Below the pieces are notes generated by a model that searched no databases, was not told the origin of the DNA, and saw nothing but the letters and a program-made list of their open reading frames with translations. A stretch of DNA of 6,299 bases, taken from the NCBI GenBank assembly GCA_018066225.1, contig JAGHRU010000016.1, forward strand, positions 1 to 6,299, read 5' to 3'. This document shows positions 5,331-6,299 of this stretch, piece after piece. Source of the stretch: Candidatus Equimonas enterica (GTDB taxonomy: Bacteria; Bacteroidota; Bacteroidia; Bacteroidales; Bacteroidaceae). How positions within the stretch are numbered: position 1 is the first letter of the stretch; the number at the start of each line of letters is the position of its first letter. The translations under genes and the position numbers were made by a program.

Positions 5331-6212
5331 ATGCGCACACCCAATCCCTTTCGTGGCCTCGGCATCGCCCTCGTCACGCCTTTCACTCCTTCGGGAGACG
5401 TCGATTACCCCGCTTTGCGCGCACTGGTGGAAGAGGACATCGCCGCAGGTGCCGACTTCCTCTGCGTGCTCGGCACGACAGCCGAAACCCCTACCCTCTC
5501 GGCCGAGGAGCGTGCCGCCATCATGCAGACCGTGCGTGAGGTGAACGCCGCTCGCGTGCCCCTCATCCTGGGCTGCGGCAGCAACTGCACCGCCGACGTT
5601 TGCCGCTATCTCACCACCGCCGACCTCGCTGGTTATGACGGCGTGCTCATCGTCACGCCCTACTACAACAAGCCGACGCAGGAGGGCCTCTACCAGCACT
5701 ACAAGGCCATCGCCGAAGCCTCACCGCTGCCCGTCGTGCTCTACAACGTGCCTTCACGCACCGGCGTCAATCTCGAAGCCAGCACCACGCTACGCATCGC
5801 TGCCGACTGCGACAACGTCGTCGCCGTCAAGGAAGCCTCGGGACGCATACAGCAGATAGAGGACATCGTGGCCGCTGCCCCCGAGGGCTTTGAAGTCATC
5901 AGCGGTGACGACGCCATCACGCTGGAGTTGCTCACCGTAGGTGCCGTGGGTGTCATCTCCGTCATCGGCAATGCCTATCCGCTCGATTTCGGCGAAATGG
6001 TGCACGCCGCTCTCGCGGGCGACTACACCGAAGCCCTCGCGCTGCACCGCTCTTTCAGCGACCTCTACAAGCTCATGGGCGTAGAGGGCAACCCCGTCGG
6101 CATCAAGTGTCTGCTCTGCGTGATGGAGAAGATAGGGCCGACGCACCGTCTGCCGCTCGTCCCCGCCTCCGCAGGCACACGAGAGCGCATACGCGAAGCC
6201 ATGAAGGCGTAA
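5331..6212 (+). CDS. dapA: 4-hydroxy-tetrahydrodipicolinate synthase DapA
   Basis: DapA condenses pyruvate with L-aspartate semialdehyde in the cytosol, the first committed step toward diaminopimelate (cell wall) and lysine. The protein has 293 residues, the normal family length, and is a TIM barrel that usually forms tetramers. The N-terminal LGIALVTPFTPSGDVDYPAL is typical. LGTTAETPTLS (48-58) carries the pyruvate-binding threonines 49-50. VTPYYNKP (108-115) contains the catalytic-triad tyrosine near 112, YNVPSRTG (138-145) contains Tyr138 and Arg143, and VAVKEASG (164-171) contains the Schiff-base Lys167. The end, SAGTRERIREAMKA region, is complete. The ATG lies 21 bp after a consensus -7 box, which fixes the start. 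It is transcribed in the same direction as ligA but 547 bp away with its own promoter, so it is probably not in an operon with it. Related aldolases such as NanA share the fold, but the motif set favours DapA. Confidence 0.96.
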   Translation: MRTPNPFRGLGIALVTPFTPSGDVDYPALRALVEEDIAAGADFLCVLGTTAETPTLSAEERAAIMQTVREVNAARVPLILGCGSNCTADVCRYLTTADLAGYDGVLIVTPYYNKPTQEGLYQHYKAIAEASPLPVVLYNVPSRTGVNLEASTTLRIAADCDNVVAVKEASGRIQQIEDIVAAAPEGFEVISGDDAITLELLTVGAVGVISVIGNAYPLDFGEMVHAALAGDYTEALALHRSFSDLYKLMGVEGNPVGIKCLLCVMEKIGPTHRLPLVPASAGTRERIREAMKA

Positions 6213-6243
6213 GTGCGCCTGCACACGCTGCCCATCTGTCACC

Positions 6244-6296
6244 CATAGGGGACGCTGCCACCCACGGCGACACCGCCGCTCGCAGCGTCCCCTATG
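6244..6296. terminator. Long inverted repeat after dapA, likely terminator
   Basis: CATAGGGGACGCTGC (6244-6258) pairs perfectly with 6282-6296 over 15 bp. The 23-nt loop holds its own hairpin, CGGCG (6265-6269) with CGCCG (6274-6278). It begins 32 bp after the dapA stop. The window ends three bases later, so a T-run cannot be checked. It could instead be the end of a repeat element extending to the right. Confidence 0.55.
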
Positions 6297-6299
6297 CCT

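Noticed and set aside
1..6299. tRNA, rRNA or insertion sequence genes
   Set aside because: No cloverleaf with a conserved TTCGA arm, no rRNA core sequence and no transposase motif was seen on either strand.

Overview
The window reads as chromosomal DNA of a GC-rich member of the Bacteroidetes, most likely order Bacteroidales. The pointers are promoters of the Bacteroidetes type (TTTG, about 19-20 bp, then TAnnTTTG) before most genes, no Shine-Dalgarno-like sequences before the starts, a DUF1573 protein with the DCGCT motif, a secreted subtilase with the N-terminal region typical of this phylum, and TrmD and DapA with Bacteroidetes-like motif variants (LCGHYKGID, GTTAETPTLS). I cannot fix the genus; a Porphyromonas- or Tannerella-like organism is a guess.

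Layout from left to right. 1-319 (minus) is the N-terminal end of a secreted S8 peptidase that runs off the left edge. 320-676 is a divergent control region with back-to-back promoters and four head-to-tail units of a 22-bp repeat. 677-1741 (plus) is an exported DUF1573 protein. 1742-1882 is a convergent gap with a 19-bp perfect terminator stem. 1883-2557 (minus) is trmD. 2558-2704 holds divergent trmD and ligA promoters. 2705-4783 (plus) is ligA. 4784-5330 is a 547-bp non-coding stretch with stem-loops, degenerate and inverted copies of the same 22-bp repeat, and the dapA promoter. 5331-6212 (plus) is dapA. The right edge ends in a long inverted repeat.

The genes are mostly housekeeping and form no pathway: tRNA m1G37 methylation, DNA nick sealing, the first committed step of lysine/diaminopimelate synthesis, and two exported proteins. 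Each appears to have its own promoter.

The part not explained by ordinary annotation is the intergenic DNA. A GGGCAG-centred repeat with an exact 22-bp period occurs at two places about 4.6 kb apart, and single GGGCAG cores lie in every other intergenic gap. In the first place it probably sits inside the transcribed leader of the peptidase gene. This looks like a dispersed minisatellite or MITE-like family, or a repeated protein-binding site. The sequence alone does not decide between these.
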